Below, piece after piece: positions 11,723-20,750 of a stretch of DNA of 47,474 bases. Within the stretch, counting starts at the first letter, position 1; every line of letters starts with the position of its first letter. Source of the stretch: a virus. The position numbers and the translations under genes are program-made. The stretch is from the IMG/VR virus record IMGVR_UViG_3300009034_002981, positions 1 through 47,474 of that record; one strand, given 5' to 3'. A model generated the notes under the pieces. That model searched no databases, was not told the DNA's origin, and was given only the letters and a program-made list of their open reading frames with translations.

Positions 11723-12630
11723 AACGCGTCTACTTCCCTCTGAAGTCTAGCCTTAGAAACATCCCTAGCAGATGATAGAAACGGCGGATAATAACATGTA
11801 AACCCAGCTGCGCCCTTTTGACCGCCACCCTGGCGACCGTTCCACACAAACTTCTCGGCTATCTTAGAAACGTCGAACTTAGTAGAATAGAGACTGATGC
11901 TCCAACAATCGCCCGTATATCGGAAGGAGATCCACATATCAGCATCCGGGATAAACTGTTCGAAATACTCGCTACTCTGCAGGGTAGAGTTCACCACAAA
12001 ACACTTGTGCCCGAGAAACTCTGTCCAGAAGCCACCCCTGCGGAAAACCTCCTTGGCTTGCTCGGCAAACGCCCTCTCTATGGGTACACCATTCTTCTCG
12101 AACTTCTTTGTTGAATCCCAAACCTCATACCACACAGGAGACCCGGGAGACGTATCTTCCGCGAGAAGTCCTCTGTGAAAGAGTCTACTACGCTTACCAT
12201 ATTTCCAAGCCCATATGTCCCTATCCCCAATAAGCTGTATAAATATGGGAACATAACGCTTCTTCTTACCTTCGAAAAACTCAGAGCAGTATATGTAGGT
12301 AAGAACGCATCCAGCTTTGCTTTCATCTCGGAGACCCTTAATCTCGTTGCCTGCCCAGTGTTCCTCGAACTTGCGAATCGACGATCCATGATGATCGATC
12401 CAGTAAACATCCTCCGTAATCTGAAGTAGCTTCTCCATATCCTTGACTTCTAGAGAAAAGTCCAGAATGAACACGGGTTCTGCTTTATCAACCCGATCAA
12501 ACGGAAACTTTCTATCATAATCTATCTCGATGTACTCAATTGACGTCATCGGGTAAAACGTTTGCATGTAATGTCTGACAATAAACCCAGCACAACGACC
12601 ATCCATATCGTTATGGTGAAAAACCTTCAT
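11719..12630 (-). CDS. DHH-family phosphoesterase
   Basis: 303 residues with the DHH family motifs: HNDMDG (6-11), LDFS near 57, DHH (79-81) and a DHHA1-type glycine motif GGGQKGAAGF near the C-terminus. DHH/DHHA1 enzymes include oligoribonucleases of the NrnA/NrnB type, RecJ and cyclic-dinucleotide phosphodiesterases. The length and HNDxDG start resemble NrnB, so breakdown of short oligonucleotides during phage growth is the likeliest role. The exact substrate cannot be told from sequence. Confidence 0.85.
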   Translation of the reverse strand: MKVFHHNDMDGRCAGFIVRHYMQTFYPMTSIEYIEIDYDRKFPFDRVDKAEPVFILDFSLEVKDMEKLLQITEDVYWIDHHGSSIRKFEEHWAGNEIKGLRDESKAGCVLTYIYCSEFFEGKKKRYVPIFIQLIGDRDIWAWKYGKRSRLFHRGLLAEDTSPGSPVWYEVWDSTKKFEKNGVPIERAFAEQAKEVFRRGGFWTEFLGHKCFVVNSTLQSSEYFEQFIPDADMWISFRYTGDCWSISLYSTKFDVSKIAEKFVWNGRQGGGQKGAAGFTCYYPPFLSSARDVSKARLQREVDAL

Positions 12631-12648
12631 CAGATACCCCTCTCCGCT

Positions 12649-13260
12649 TTAAGTGTGAACCATCTCAAATAACACCTGCTGCATGCACTTCTTTAACTCT
12701 TCACAAGATTCCCGGCGAATGGCACGCTGCAAAGCGGGAACAAACTGAAGATTCTCCATGGAAGCGATACCAAGTAGCGCACCATCCCGGACCTGAGCTA
12801 CAGGATGACGAAGACATTTCTCGAGCAACATAGAACGTGCCCTCCTAGTCCGAGCGTGTTCTATATATCCTACCCAACGAAGTGCTTCAGATAAAACTTC
12901 TGTATTAGCTGTCTCTATAATATTAGCGATTGCATCTATAACTGCATCGTCATAGGTACTAATCATAATCAACAGCTTTCTGGAAAACCGGCTCTCCATT
13001 CCGTCCTCGAAATGTTCTTCCCTACTTGATATAAACAGATCCTCGACTATCTGAAATATTTCGTCCCTAGTAGGGAGCACCGGTAGGTGATATACTGATT
13101 CAGCAGCTTCCTCTGAGGAACAAGCTAGGCGAACCAGCAACTCAAGGTCGCCGTCAGCCAGCTTTACCTCCAGGATCTCGTTATCTCCCAGGCACTCAGC
13201 AATATCCTCAACAACTTTCCGTATCCCGGGAGGTAGATGTTCAAGCTCGTCTCTTAGCAT
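12649..13260 (-). CDS. HEAT-like helical repeat protein, hypothetical
   Basis: About 203 residues. The second half (for example VAQVRDGALLGIASMENLQFVPALQRAI) has the spacing of HEAT repeats: residues 110-195 read as three or four helical pairs. I chose ATG 13260 with AAAAGG upstream over 13299. It overlaps the radical SAM gene by 20 bases, suggesting coupled translation. The role is unknown; HEAT proteins usually mediate protein contacts. Confidence 0.65.
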   Translation of the reverse strand: MLRDELEHLPPGIRKVVEDIAECLGDNEILEVKLADGDLELLVRLACSSEEAAESVYHLPVLPTRDEIFQIVEDLFISSREEHFEDGMESRFSRKLLIMISTYDDAVIDAIANIIETANTEVLSEALRWVGYIEHARTRRARSMLLEKCLRHPVAQVRDGALLGIASMENLQFVPALQRAIRRESCEELKKCMQQVLFEMVHT

Positions 13261-14026
13261 ACTGTGCCCTTTTCGCTTTAGTTGCTTTGTACTCCACAAC
13301 AGTTAGAAGATCAACACGATCCTTTTCCATGCTAGAGTACACCCAAGGTAGATCCTTCACGTCGTGATTGATCAACGTAAGATAGAAGTTACCATACAAG
13401 ACATAAAGAGCAAGCTCAGCAACCGCGTAGTAAAACCAATCCTTTCCGGTATTTCGCCAAAAATTGTTCGGATTCGTCCCTTTTAAACATCCCTCCACAA
13501 TAAGCCGTGGAAGCTTCATGTACTCCCAGGGACATACCTGATGCGCATGACGTTCGACAAGAATAGTATTAGAGAACAAAACAACATCTTCACACCCCTG
13601 ATGATCCAATTCTTCTCGCAACTCGGGCCAGAACTTGCAATAAACTGCAGGAGCTCCACCCATAAGATGAAAAACATTTAGGGGCACTTTAAAGTCTACA
13701 GCTGCCTGATCCCTGAAGGCTTTAAATAGTGCAACTAGTGTCACCGCAGAAACATCTATGTCAGGTTCTAGATTGTCCACATAGCAATATGGACAATCAA
13801 GAGGACAACCAGCTACCTGGACAACGAAATGGTTATTATAAGCCGCCCAAGTTCCACCAAACATCTTAGCCATACGGTAGGGCGACTTATCACCAATGTC
13901 CCGACGAGTATCTGTGTACACAGTACAGACGCGAGCATAATCATCATAACAAACGATTCCCTTACCCCGGTCGGCTTCAATATCCTCCCGCTGTAACTTA
14001 CCTATCTTCGAAATCGGAATCTTCAC
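13241..14026 (-). CDS. Radical SAM protein of unknown function
   Basis: 261 residues with the iron-sulfur cluster motif CPLDCPYC (C74, C78, C81), preceded by VVQVAGC as in radical SAM beta-1, followed by YVDN. These enzymes cleave S-adenosylmethionine to a radical and modify nucleic acids, proteins or small molecules. The start is GTG 14026, overlapping the upstream TGA. Its neighbours are QueE/QueD and a HEAT-like protein. It is not QueE, which is encoded separately at 14636. A role in base modification is possible but unproven. Confidence 0.8.
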   Translation of the reverse strand: MKIPISKIGKLQREDIEADRGKGIVCYDDYARVCTVYTDTRRDIGDKSPYRMAKMFGGTWAAYNNHFVVQVAGCPLDCPYCYVDNLEPDIDVSAVTLVALFKAFRDQAAVDFKVPLNVFHLMGGAPAVYCKFWPELREELDHQGCEDVVLFSNTILVERHAHQVCPWEYMKLPRLIVEGCLKGTNPNNFWRNTGKDWFYYAVAELALYVLYGNFYLTLINHDVKDLPWVYSSMEKDRVDLLTVVEYKATKAKRAQYAKRRA

Positions 14027-14418
14027 TTTGTCACTGCCTTCCCATGCGCAATGGCTAACCGCTCGACAACTGTTGCAAAAGTATCGATATGAATTTTATG
14101 TTCGCCCACAACTATAAAGCCGGTATGAGTTAGGCGTATTACTTCAGTCGTCCCTTCAACATCATAGAACCCCTTCTCCAAAATAATATCGCCACTTTCC
14201 AGCTCTATAACAATAGTACAGTATGGATCACCCTTTTGAGGAATTGGAGGTACATAGTAACCTGCCTTCCGCGCTTGATCCTCAGTCAAAATAAGACTGT
14301 TCTCAGGCTCCGAACCTTCACTGCAGATTACTATGACCACAAGAACGGCCAAAAGGCTGATAGTAGAACCGGCTACGCTAATTACTAGTGCACACCTACT
14401 GCGTATAAAATTACTCAT
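14023..14418 (-). CDS. Membrane-anchored hypothetical protein
   Basis: 131 residues with one strong N-terminal membrane segment (about 10-32, VISVAGSTISLLAVLVVIVI), then a soluble beta-rich domain of about 95 residues. The topology suggests an anchored periplasmic or external domain. It is translationally coupled to both neighbours by 4-base overlaps. No family recognised. Confidence 0.7.
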   Translation of the reverse strand: MSNFIRSRCALVISVAGSTISLLAVLVVIVICSEGSEPENSLILTEDQARKAGYYVPPIPQKGDPYCTIVIELESGDIILEKGFYDVEGTTEVIRLTHTGFIVVGEHKIHIDTFATVVERLAIAHGKAVTK

Positions 14419-14636
14419 TGCACTCCCTCCAGCACTCTCTTAATCTCGTCGATCTCAGGTGCATCCATCGATACCTCTCCGCCGACAATATGTAAACGAA
14501 TAGTCTCCGGTAAAGTGGTAAGGTCTGCCTCAGGGGCAACTACAAACCGACCTCCGATGATAGAAACACTACCAGCCCTAATCGCCTCTACCACTTGTTC
14601 TACTAATTTTACGTCTATCAACTTATAATCTAACAC
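14415..14636 (-). CDS. Small hypothetical protein
   Basis: 73 residues starting at GTG 14636, which shares a base with the TAG of QueE and has GGAGAGG upstream; this beats the longer frame from 14669. Regular short beta strands (SVSIIGGRFVVAPEADLTTLP) suggest a small beta-solenoid-like or OB-like fold. Unknown. Confidence 0.6.
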   Translation of the reverse strand: MLDYKLIDVKLVEQVVEAIRAGSVSIIGGRFVVAPEADLTTLPETIRLHIVGGEVSMDAPEIDEIKRVLEGVQ

Positions 14637-15427
14637 TATACACCTCTCCGTTTTGGACCCCATATACATTTGTGTTGTTGCAGCATAAGACGTGCTGCAG
14701 ATCTATCCCGAATCATCCAGTTAGATAAATCCTGAGAGAATTTCCGATCCTCCAACCATACAGGCGAAATGAAAACATTCGAAGTAAGTAGTAAGTTATA
14801 TTTAGTTATAATCTCCCGAGCATAAAGATAATCGTCCTCGTTAGCCACAACAAATTTAACCTCATCCGTCGGTCCGAGGTAAGCCATATTATCCCAATTC
14901 ATCTTCTCATGCATACCGGACGAGGGTGTTTTGACATCCATTACTATATGAGCTAGCAACTTAAACGGTCGGATATCAATGGACCCATTAGTCTCAACAT
15001 AAGTAATAATCTCATTTTCTAACATTGCACGTAAGAAGCTGCTTGCACTTTCCTCGTTAAGAAGCGGCTCTCCACCTGTAAATAGAACAGTACCAATACC
15101 ATACTTAAGAACTGCCCCTAGAACGTTTTTAACGGAAACTTCCTCACCTCCCTCATACGCATAAGTCGTATCACAGAAACTACACCTGAGATTGCAACTG
15201 GTTGTGCGCACAATAGTACACACCTGCCCTGTAGACGATCCCTCACCTGATATCGCAGGATAGATCTCACTGATACACATCATGACGTTGGGATCATATG
15301 GCTTGTAATCTTCATATGGACACTTTTCCGAATCTGCCTCATACGTGCAGACAGTTAAAGCACTTAATAGACAATCTAGCCTTCCCTCAGGAGTAGTTAT
15401 CGCCCATCTACAGTCACCCTTAGCCAA
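14636..15427 (-). CDS. queE: 7-carboxy-7-deazaguanine synthase QueE
   Basis: 263 residues. The QueE signature is clear: EIYPAISGEG near 54, then the radical SAM motif CNLRCSFC (C78, C82, C85), then DTTYAYEGG, GGEPLL and VETNGS. QueE converts carboxytetrahydropterin to 7-carboxy-7-deazaguanine, the third step to preQ0. Unusually, about 45 residues carrying four cysteines (C6, C19, C27, C36) precede the QueE domain, which may be a small metal-binding extension. It is encoded 2 bases after QueD. With FolE, QueD and Gat-QueC it completes the preQ0 route. Confidence 0.95.
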   Translation of the reverse strand: MAKGDCRWAITTPEGRLDCLLSALTVCTYEADSEKCPYEDYKPYDPNVMMCISEIYPAISGEGSSTGQVCTIVRTTSCNLRCSFCDTTYAYEGGEEVSVKNVLGAVLKYGIGTVLFTGGEPLLNEESASSFLRAMLENEIITYVETNGSIDIRPFKLLAHIVMDVKTPSSGMHEKMNWDNMAYLGPTDEVKFVVANEDDYLYAREIITKYNLLLTSNVFISPVWLEDRKFSQDLSNWMIRDRSAARLMLQQHKCIWGPKRRGV

Positions 15428-15429
15428 GT

Positions 15430-15864
15430 CTAATCTCCTTTATCCGATCGATAAGTGGCTGACGAAGTTTCCGTTTCCCAGATGGTAACAGATACCACAT
15501 CTATCTTGGTCCTGTGATCTAGAAAACTGCATACAAGCTTATACAGATGCTTTGCCATACGCTCTGCTGTAGGATCCCCCTTCATACCGAAAACCTTACA
15601 CTCCTGTTCCTGTACGAGATCCAGCAGCGGATCCGATTCGTTCAGAATAAGTGTATGATCCCAGTGCTCATCAATCCAATCTCCAAAGATTCTTTTAAGG
15701 ACACCGAAGTCCATTACAAAACCAGGACTCCGCCTCTCTAGCTCCGTACTACGTATACGGGCCACGGCAACATAGGAGTGGCCATGTATGTTACGGCACT
15801 TACCTTTATAACGTAGTAACCTATGAGCAGCATCAAACCTTACTTCAACTGCAACTTCGTACAT
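15430..15864 (-). CDS. queD: 6-carboxytetrahydropterin synthase QueD
   Basis: 144 residues. Zinc ligands H14 (FDAAH), H27 and H29 (HGHSY) and the catalytic-type C23 are present, followed by VMDFGVLK and a DHT segment. QueD makes 6-carboxytetrahydropterin from the FolE product. ATG 15864 follows GGGGGTG, about 40 bases downstream of a CATAAAATA promoter-like box, so the queD-queE group may have its own promoter. Confidence 0.95.
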   Translation of the reverse strand: MYEVAVEVRFDAAHRLLRYKGKCRNIHGHSYVAVARIRSTELERRSPGFVMDFGVLKRIFGDWIDEHWDHTLILNESDPLLDLVQEQECKVFGMKGDPTAERMAKHLYKLVCSFLDHRTKIDVVSVTIWETETSSATYRSDKGD

Positions 15865-15904
15865 CAGTCACCCCCAAATTCTACTGGTTCAACTTACTTC
15901 CTAT

Positions 15905-15913
15905 TATTTTATG
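15905..15913 (-). promoter_or_regulatory. Putative promoter box CATAAAATA before queD
   Basis: The minus strand reads TTCTCATAAAATAATAGG in the 84-base gap between the GHMP kinase stop and queD. It matches the box shared by six intergenic gaps and leaves a leader of about 34 nt. Confidence 0.5.
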
Positions 15914-15948
15914 AGAAAAGGTATATATTTTCCCATTAAAAATAAAGG

Positions 15949-16968
15949 CTACCCCGAACCCACCGACACATTTGTAAACTTATATCCCTCAGCCTTATAT
16001 ACCTTAAACAGCTCGTTACATTGCTCAGGTGAAGAATATACACCAACAACAGCTCCACCCGAACCTGGAAACTTAGCAGGTACACCAATAGCACGGGCAA
16101 TTTGAATCATTCGAAGGTTCCGTTCACCGATAAGACCGTCACCATAAATTTGTCTTCGAAGATCAAAGTTCTTATTCATTAGTACTGCAAAGCGTTGAAG
16201 GTCTTCTTCTTCTAATGCCTGTTTAGCTTGGGATGCATACGTCATAAAGTTGCACATAGCCTCTACTATTACGCTGTCCCCCTGATCAAACCTATATCGT
16301 ATTGGATTGTGCATCCTTCCTGAAGTCTTCCCAGGTCTCTCCATATACGCTATGAAAAGCTTTGGAAGAAGACTGGAATCCATTCGTACATATATACCAT
16401 GTCCCAGATCTCCCATGACCTGTTTGTCAAAGTTCATAAAAACCGTGCCGCCGTATGTCTGCACCACTCTATCTTGGAGCCCTGCAGTTATCTCTAATTC
16501 TTTTGCCTCTACACTCAATACTAAGTTCGGCTGTATCTCTAGAGGTATGTCTGCATCCGTTAAACCGTAAAATTCCATCAACGCTTTAAGTAGCGCAACT
16601 ATTATGGCACTAGAACCACCGAGGCCGACTTGACGTGGGATATTCGTATCATACCTTATAGTATAGTTCCTCTCATCAAGTTCGATGCCCTTCTCCCTAC
16701 AGTATCCACTAAACCGCGTACATGTAGCAGTTATGAGGCGTAGTCCTCCGTAGTAACCATAACGGGACGACATATTAACTAAATCTTCAAGGCAGCTAAA
16801 CTCTGTTGGATCGTGCGTCTGATGCGGAATAATACATAACCGCCAACTGTCTGTGAGGAAGACTTCCGCCCAGAAGTTACCTATACATGTAGAAAGAGTC
16901 TTACCATAAAAACAATCAGAAGGGTTACCCATGAGGCCTACCCTTGCAAACGCTTTCTTTACTATCAT
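15949..16968 (-). CDS. GHMP kinase, glucuronokinase-like
   Basis: 339 residues. The start KAFARVGLMGNPSD followed by GKTLS, and the ATP-binding loop RQVGLGGSSAI near 112-122, closely resemble the sugar kinase that phosphorylates glucuronic acid at C1. The C-terminal motif FPGSGGAVVG is the third GHMP motif. It probably makes a sugar 1-phosphate. It sits four bases after a small hypothetical gene. Together with the HddA-like kinase and the heptose adenylyltransferase it suggests phage-directed synthesis of nucleotide sugars. The true substrate is unknown. Confidence 0.8.
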   Translation of the reverse strand: MIVKKAFARVGLMGNPSDCFYGKTLSTCIGNFWAEVFLTDSWRLCIIPHQTHDPTEFSCLEDLVNMSSRYGYYGGLRLITATCTRFSGYCREKGIELDERNYTIRYDTNIPRQVGLGGSSAIIVALLKALMEFYGLTDADIPLEIQPNLVLSVEAKELEITAGLQDRVVQTYGGTVFMNFDKQVMGDLGHGIYVRMDSSLLPKLFIAYMERPGKTSGRMHNPIRYRFDQGDSVIVEAMCNFMTYASQAKQALEEEDLQRFAVLMNKNFDLRRQIYGDGLIGERNLRMIQIARAIGVPAKFPGSGGAVVGVYSSPEQCNELFKVYKAEGYKFTNVSVGSG

Positions 16969-16971
16969 ACT

Positions 16972-17250
16972 TTACCTTCCAGACTCTATGGCTTCCAACA
17001 TCCTACCGACTACACCGCCAATATCCTTAAATATCATAGCATCCCTATAACCATAACCAACATAACGAAGAGTTTGGAGAACAGCAAATCTAAGTCCATG
17101 GGATATCCAATCGGTTCTAAACTGGTTGGAAACTCCTACGCCCTGACCTGATACAGCATGTCTCTCACAAACGCTTCTTATGCTGCCAATCCAGTTTGTG
17201 CCATGTGCCTGATCATAACCTCTTATATCACCATATGTAGGAACTCTCAT
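16972..17250 (-). CDS. Hypothetical protein
   Basis: 92 residues. No known motif; it has a Gly/Tyr-rich middle (LRYVGYGYRDAMIF) and a helical C-terminus. Its start overlaps the RecA stop by 4 bases and its stop is 3 bases from the kinase gene, as in a tight operon. Confidence 0.65.
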   Translation of the reverse strand: MRVPTYGDIRGYDQAHGTNWIGSIRSVCERHAVSGQGVGVSNQFRTDWISHGLRFAVLQTLRYVGYGYRDAMIFKDIGGVVGRMLEAIESGR

Positions 17251-18242
17251 GCACCATTCGCCTTATCGATAAGTTGCTTCAAAACGTTAGGATTTTCCCT
17301 AAGAAAGTCTAGCCACCCCTTTCTAGTCTTTGACTTCTCACTAACCTCCGGCCATAGAAAGTGCGCAGTTCCTTTCTTAGTAAATGTATCGGTATTAGCC
17401 TGAACATAATCAAAATACTCAGCCTCGACATCGTAACCCCTATCGAAATAGAAGTCGATCTCACACTTTTTAAACGGCAGCGCAACTTTATTCTTGGGAA
17501 TATTTATACCCATTCTGACACCAACAATATCAGAACCATCCTTTATCTTCGCGCGCTGTTTGACTTCTATACGAATGGAAGAGTAGAACTTTAAAGCCCT
17601 ACCCCCCGGGGTCGTCTCTGGATTACCAAACATAACACCAACCCGCATTCGTATCTGGTTAATAAAAATAGCAGCTGTCCTAGTCTGCCGAATTTTCTCT
17701 GAAAGTTTACGTAATGCCTGACCCATCCATCTAGCTTGTAAACCTACATGGTGGTCACCAAAAGCCCCCTCTAGCTCTTCCCTAGGACATAGTCCAGCTA
17801 TGGAATCTATCACCACCAAGCCAACACCTTGATCGATACATTTATCTATGGTATCGAAAACGTCCTGGGTACAGGACTGCTGAGAAACCAATAGTAGTCT
17901 CATATCAACATTTAGATTTTCAGCCCACTCAGCCAAGAGTGCATTCTCGGCGTCCATAAACAAACATAGGATACCTTGCTTTTGAGCCTCTGCAATCGCA
18001 CTTAAGGCTATAGAACTCTTCCCAGAGCCTTCGTTACCATAAAGCTCCACTATTCTACCTTTTGGAAACCCCTGCACACCTAAGGCCTCGTTAAGAAGAA
18101 AAGAACCAGTAGGTATTACTTCAACAGGTTCAAAGACTCCCTCCTCACCGTACAACATAATGGAGCCTCTATCTTTCCTACCCGCCCTCACTGCCTCCGC
18201 GATCTCGTGTAGCTGTTGTATCTGCTCCTCCACTTTTAACAT
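17247..18242 (-). CDS. recA: RecA recombinase
   Basis: 331 residues. Walker A is GNEGSGKS (69-76), the Walker B strand LVVIDSIAGL, and FINQIRMRVG with the Q of the ATP sensor and GGRALKFYSS are all typical RecA. It forms filaments on single-stranded DNA for strand exchange. I start at ATG 18242 (GGGGG upstream) rather than TTG 18260. The phage also has SSB and SbcCD for recombination-dependent replication and repair. It is slightly shorter than bacterial RecA at the C-terminus. Confidence 0.95.
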   Translation of the reverse strand: MLKVEEQIQQLHEIAEAVRAGRKDRGSIMLYGEEGVFEPVEVIPTGSFLLNEALGVQGFPKGRIVELYGNEGSGKSSIALSAIAEAQKQGILCLFMDAENALLAEWAENLNVDMRLLLVSQQSCTQDVFDTIDKCIDQGVGLVVIDSIAGLCPREELEGAFGDHHVGLQARWMGQALRKLSEKIRQTRTAAIFINQIRMRVGVMFGNPETTPGGRALKFYSSIRIEVKQRAKIKDGSDIVGVRMGINIPKNKVALPFKKCEIDFYFDRGYDVEAEYFDYVQANTDTFTKKGTAHFLWPEVSEKSKTRKGWLDFLRENPNVLKQLIDKANGA

Positions 18243-18516
18243 TTCCAAACCCCCTAGCAAATAGCATTATACCCTCCGCTTCTCTATACAAGGGCTGTAG
18301 TTCGTCAGGCAGTTGCCTTTCGAAAGTATCTGAAATAGCCGCTAATATAGCAAATCGAACCTGTTGACGTTGTAGAAATCCATCTGCGTCCTTTCTCTGC
18401 TGCTCTTCAGAGAGGAACATATGCTGCCTATAATCCAGAAGCATATTGGTGTAACATTGCTCAAAAACTACTAGGATTTGCTCCTTAGTAAGCTTGGGCT
18501 GATATATATCGCACAT
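18178..18516 (-). CDS. Hypothetical protein
   Basis: 112 residues, mainly helical, with a Gly/Ser/Thr-rich tail that runs into the recA start. It overlaps recA by 64 bases and Gat-QueC by one base. No family recognised. Confidence 0.6.
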   Translation of the reverse strand: MCDIYQPKLTKEQILVVFEQCYTNMLLDYRQHMFLSEEQQRKDADGFLQRQQVRFAILAAISDTFERQLPDELQPLYREAEGIMLFARGFGNVKSGGADTTATRDRGGSEGG

Positions 18517-19988
18517 TACAGAGTCTCCTTAATAACCTCCCAGTAAGGCAGATCATGTAACTTTGTACGGAACTCGGGATCGGAAGTATACGGAATGAAC
18601 TTTATTAACGATTTGTTAGTGCTGCCAAACCCAACATTAGGGGGTATATAACCAAGCTTACCCCAAGCATTGCTGTAATGCACATCAGAACCACAGTTAT
18701 CACAGTAAACGGGGTAACCATCGTCTGATATTTGTGGGTAGTAACAGGAGCATACAAGCTCGAAAGGAACACCTATCTTTATTCCTACTTCCAACATTTC
18801 AGACTTCATTAAATTAACGAAGGGAGACACTACTTCCAGGCGCGTCTGCCAATTTGATGAATACGGAGTTACTTCTCCTAACTTCTTCAGAAACGGCACA
18901 CCATTATCAGGATAGCTCCCCCCGTCACTAAGGTTCATACCTAATGCAACGCTGCCATATCCCATCTGTTCCGCCATTGCGAGAGCAAAGGCAGTCATAA
19001 TCAAGTTACGCTGAGGTACATAAGAAAATGTAGATTCTGCATCTTTTAATGGATCAAGCTCAGGCTTCTCCTCCTCTAACAGAGGGGAACTAAACTGCTC
19101 CATCGGCAAAGTTATTTCATACCACGGTATGCCAAGAGTTACACATATCTTCTGGCTACAGTGTCTCTCAACTGCCTGTGCCTGCTGCCCGTAGTTGAAA
19201 AACAACGCCCCTACCCTATACCCGAGAACTTGATATAATCTAAGAGTAGTAGTAGAATCAAGTCCAGATGAACATGCAACTAATACACTCTTATCCTGAA
19301 CCTCTCTATATATGTCGTCCCACGTCTCCTTCATTCCTGAATCTAAGCGCAAAAGTTTATACGGTGGGAACTCCAGAGGAGTTAGTTCAGTAGGTAAAGA
19401 TGAATAATAGAGAACGTCTTCGTACACCCCATAATACAGCGGTTGAAAGTTTTTCGCGAGATAAAATTGACTCCCTATCCTATAGTAGGCTGCGATAGCA
19501 AACGAACCTTCCAAGAGCTTCTTGGTAGCAAAATATACGCCTCTGTCTGCGAAAAGATAGGGTAGAACAATTGAGTCGACTGAAGACTCACTTTGCCAGT
19601 CAACCTCCGGTAATCCAGTACGCAACTCTCGATCGTTTGCTATTGTTCCGTTATGGGATACAAGCCAGTGTCGTTTGTTAAAAGGTTGCAAGTCCTTCAG
19701 AGAAACACCATCTGCGCGCCCTGTCATCTCGGGCTCTGGTGCAGCTCTCGTCTGTAGCATCAAACAACGACCACCTGTCGGTAAATTACAAAGGAACTGT
19801 ACCAGTTGTGTTTTCCCCTTGTCCCCTTTAGAGAGAAGCATATGCTGGGAACGATCTACCCTGGAAGCATTGTAATATACTCCTACGGCGTCTCGACCCC
19901 TCAAAAGAAGTTGCTTTTTGGCTATATCCAACAACCCGCCAAAGCTAGCAGGCCGTATGGGAGAGAACATCCCCATAATATAACACAT
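18516..19988 (-). CDS. Gat-QueC: glutamine amidotransferase fused to preQ0 synthase
   Basis: 490 residues in two domains. Residues 1-220 are a class II (Ntn) glutamine amidotransferase: Cys2 directly after the start Met, QTRAAPEPE, and SHNGTI at 111-116. Residues 230-490 are QueC: ATP loop SSGLDSTT (240-247), FNYGQQ, VPQRNL, and the zinc cysteines CSCYYP and YCDNC. QueC makes preQ0, and the fused amidotransferase is known from archaea and phages, where Gat-QueC leads to an amidine-type (archaeosine) base. In this phage it would act before the DpdA-like enzyme inserts the base in DNA. A single start (ATG 19988) keeps Cys2 exposed. Confidence 0.93.
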   Translation of the reverse strand: MCYIMGMFSPIRPASFGGLLDIAKKQLLLRGRDAVGVYYNASRVDRSQHMLLSKGDKGKTQLVQFLCNLPTGGRCLMLQTRAAPEPEMTGRADGVSLKDLQPFNKRHWLVSHNGTIANDRELRTGLPEVDWQSESSVDSIVLPYLFADRGVYFATKKLLEGSFAIAAYYRIGSQFYLAKNFQPLYYGVYEDVLYYSSLPTELTPLEFPPYKLLRLDSGMKETWDDIYREVQDKSVLVACSSGLDSTTTLRLYQVLGYRVGALFFNYGQQAQAVERHCSQKICVTLGIPWYEITLPMEQFSSPLLEEEKPELDPLKDAESTFSYVPQRNLIMTAFALAMAEQMGYGSVALGMNLSDGGSYPDNGVPFLKKLGEVTPYSSNWQTRLEVVSPFVNLMKSEMLEVGIKIGVPFELVCSCYYPQISDDGYPVYCDNCGSDVHYSNAWGKLGYIPPNVGFGSTNKSLIKFIPYTSDPEFRTKLHDLPYWEVIKETL

Positions 19989-19999
19989 AAAACGCCCCC

Positions 20000-20281
20000 C
20001 TACTCAGCAAGTCCATCGAATATTTCTTTAAATACAATAACAGGCCCCTGTTGCGCCTTCACTTCTGCAAGCTGCTCTTCAGTAAACACTTTACCTGATA
20101 TATAAGCTCGCCACACTGGCTCTTCATCTAATGCATCCTCGACTACATGAAACTGCCAACCATATCTCGCCCTAGCTATGTTGACAGCACGTGACAAAAG
20201 CTCCAAATCAGTACTAGTCACATCAGTATTATAAAATGTACAGCACGGAGTTTCAAGAGTTGCACGAATATCCTTACCCAT
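20000..20281 (-). CDS. Hypothetical protein
   Basis: About 93 residues. It contains LSRAVNIARARYGWQFHVVEDALDEEPVW, which reads as an alpha/beta segment, but no known motif. I prefer ATG 20281 with GAGG upstream over GTG 20296. It overlaps nothing downstream and ends 11 bases before Gat-QueC. Confidence 0.6.
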   Translation of the reverse strand: MGKDIRATLETPCCTFYNTDVTSTDLELLSRAVNIARARYGWQFHVVEDALDEEPVWRAYISGKVFTEEQLAEVKAQQGPVIVFKEIFDGLAE

Positions 20282-20288
20282 CCAAACC

Positions 20289-20522
20289 TCACTCACCTGA
20301 AACGTAAATATGCAACATAACTTTAGATCCGCGTACCAAGCTTGAGATGTCTCTGGCTATGGGCCGTAGGACCGCATCTGCGACACTTGCCAACACATTC
20401 TCAGGCAGCTCCGAGGAACTCTGACAGATAGCAGCAACTGTCTCGAGTACTAGCCGATAGTCAGTACCCCGGCGTAGTAACTCTATTTTCTTTTCTAACA
20501 ATGCATCCGCTGGTGTTCCCAA
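20289..20522 (-). CDS. Hypothetical small helical protein
   Basis: 77 residues starting at a TTG (20522), supported by GGGAGG eight bases upstream, where no ATG is in reach. The sequence is helical (ASVADAVLRPIARDISSLV). No family recognised. Confidence 0.6.
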   Translation of the reverse strand: MGTPADALLEKKIELLRRGTDYRLVLETVAAICQSSSELPENVLASVADAVLRPIARDISSLVRGSKVMLHIYVSGE

Positions 20523-20750
20523 TTACATTTCCTCCCGTGCCAACTTTACAACTGATGGTTCCTCAGGTTCGGTACTAAACTGCATCATTTGCTTCATAAG
20601 TACTAAAACATGTGGTACCTGCATACGTATTTCTGGAAATTGTTTCTTAAGGTCTTCCCCATAAGCTTTCTTCATCAGGAACTCAAGTTCATTCACCGTG
20701 TGTAACCACTCATCAAAATCTAGAGAAAGACCTATTTCCGCTTTCATCAT
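20523..20750 (-). CDS. Hypothetical small protein
   Basis: About 75 residues. ATG 20750 overlaps the TGA of the HddA-like gene (ATGA), the usual coupling in this genome. Acidic and amphipathic helices (FDEWLHTVNELEFLMKKAYG). Unknown. Confidence 0.6.
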   Translation of the reverse strand: MMKAEIGLSLDFDEWLHTVNELEFLMKKAYGEDLKKQFPEIRMQVPHVLVLMKQMMQFSTEPEEPSVVKLAREEM

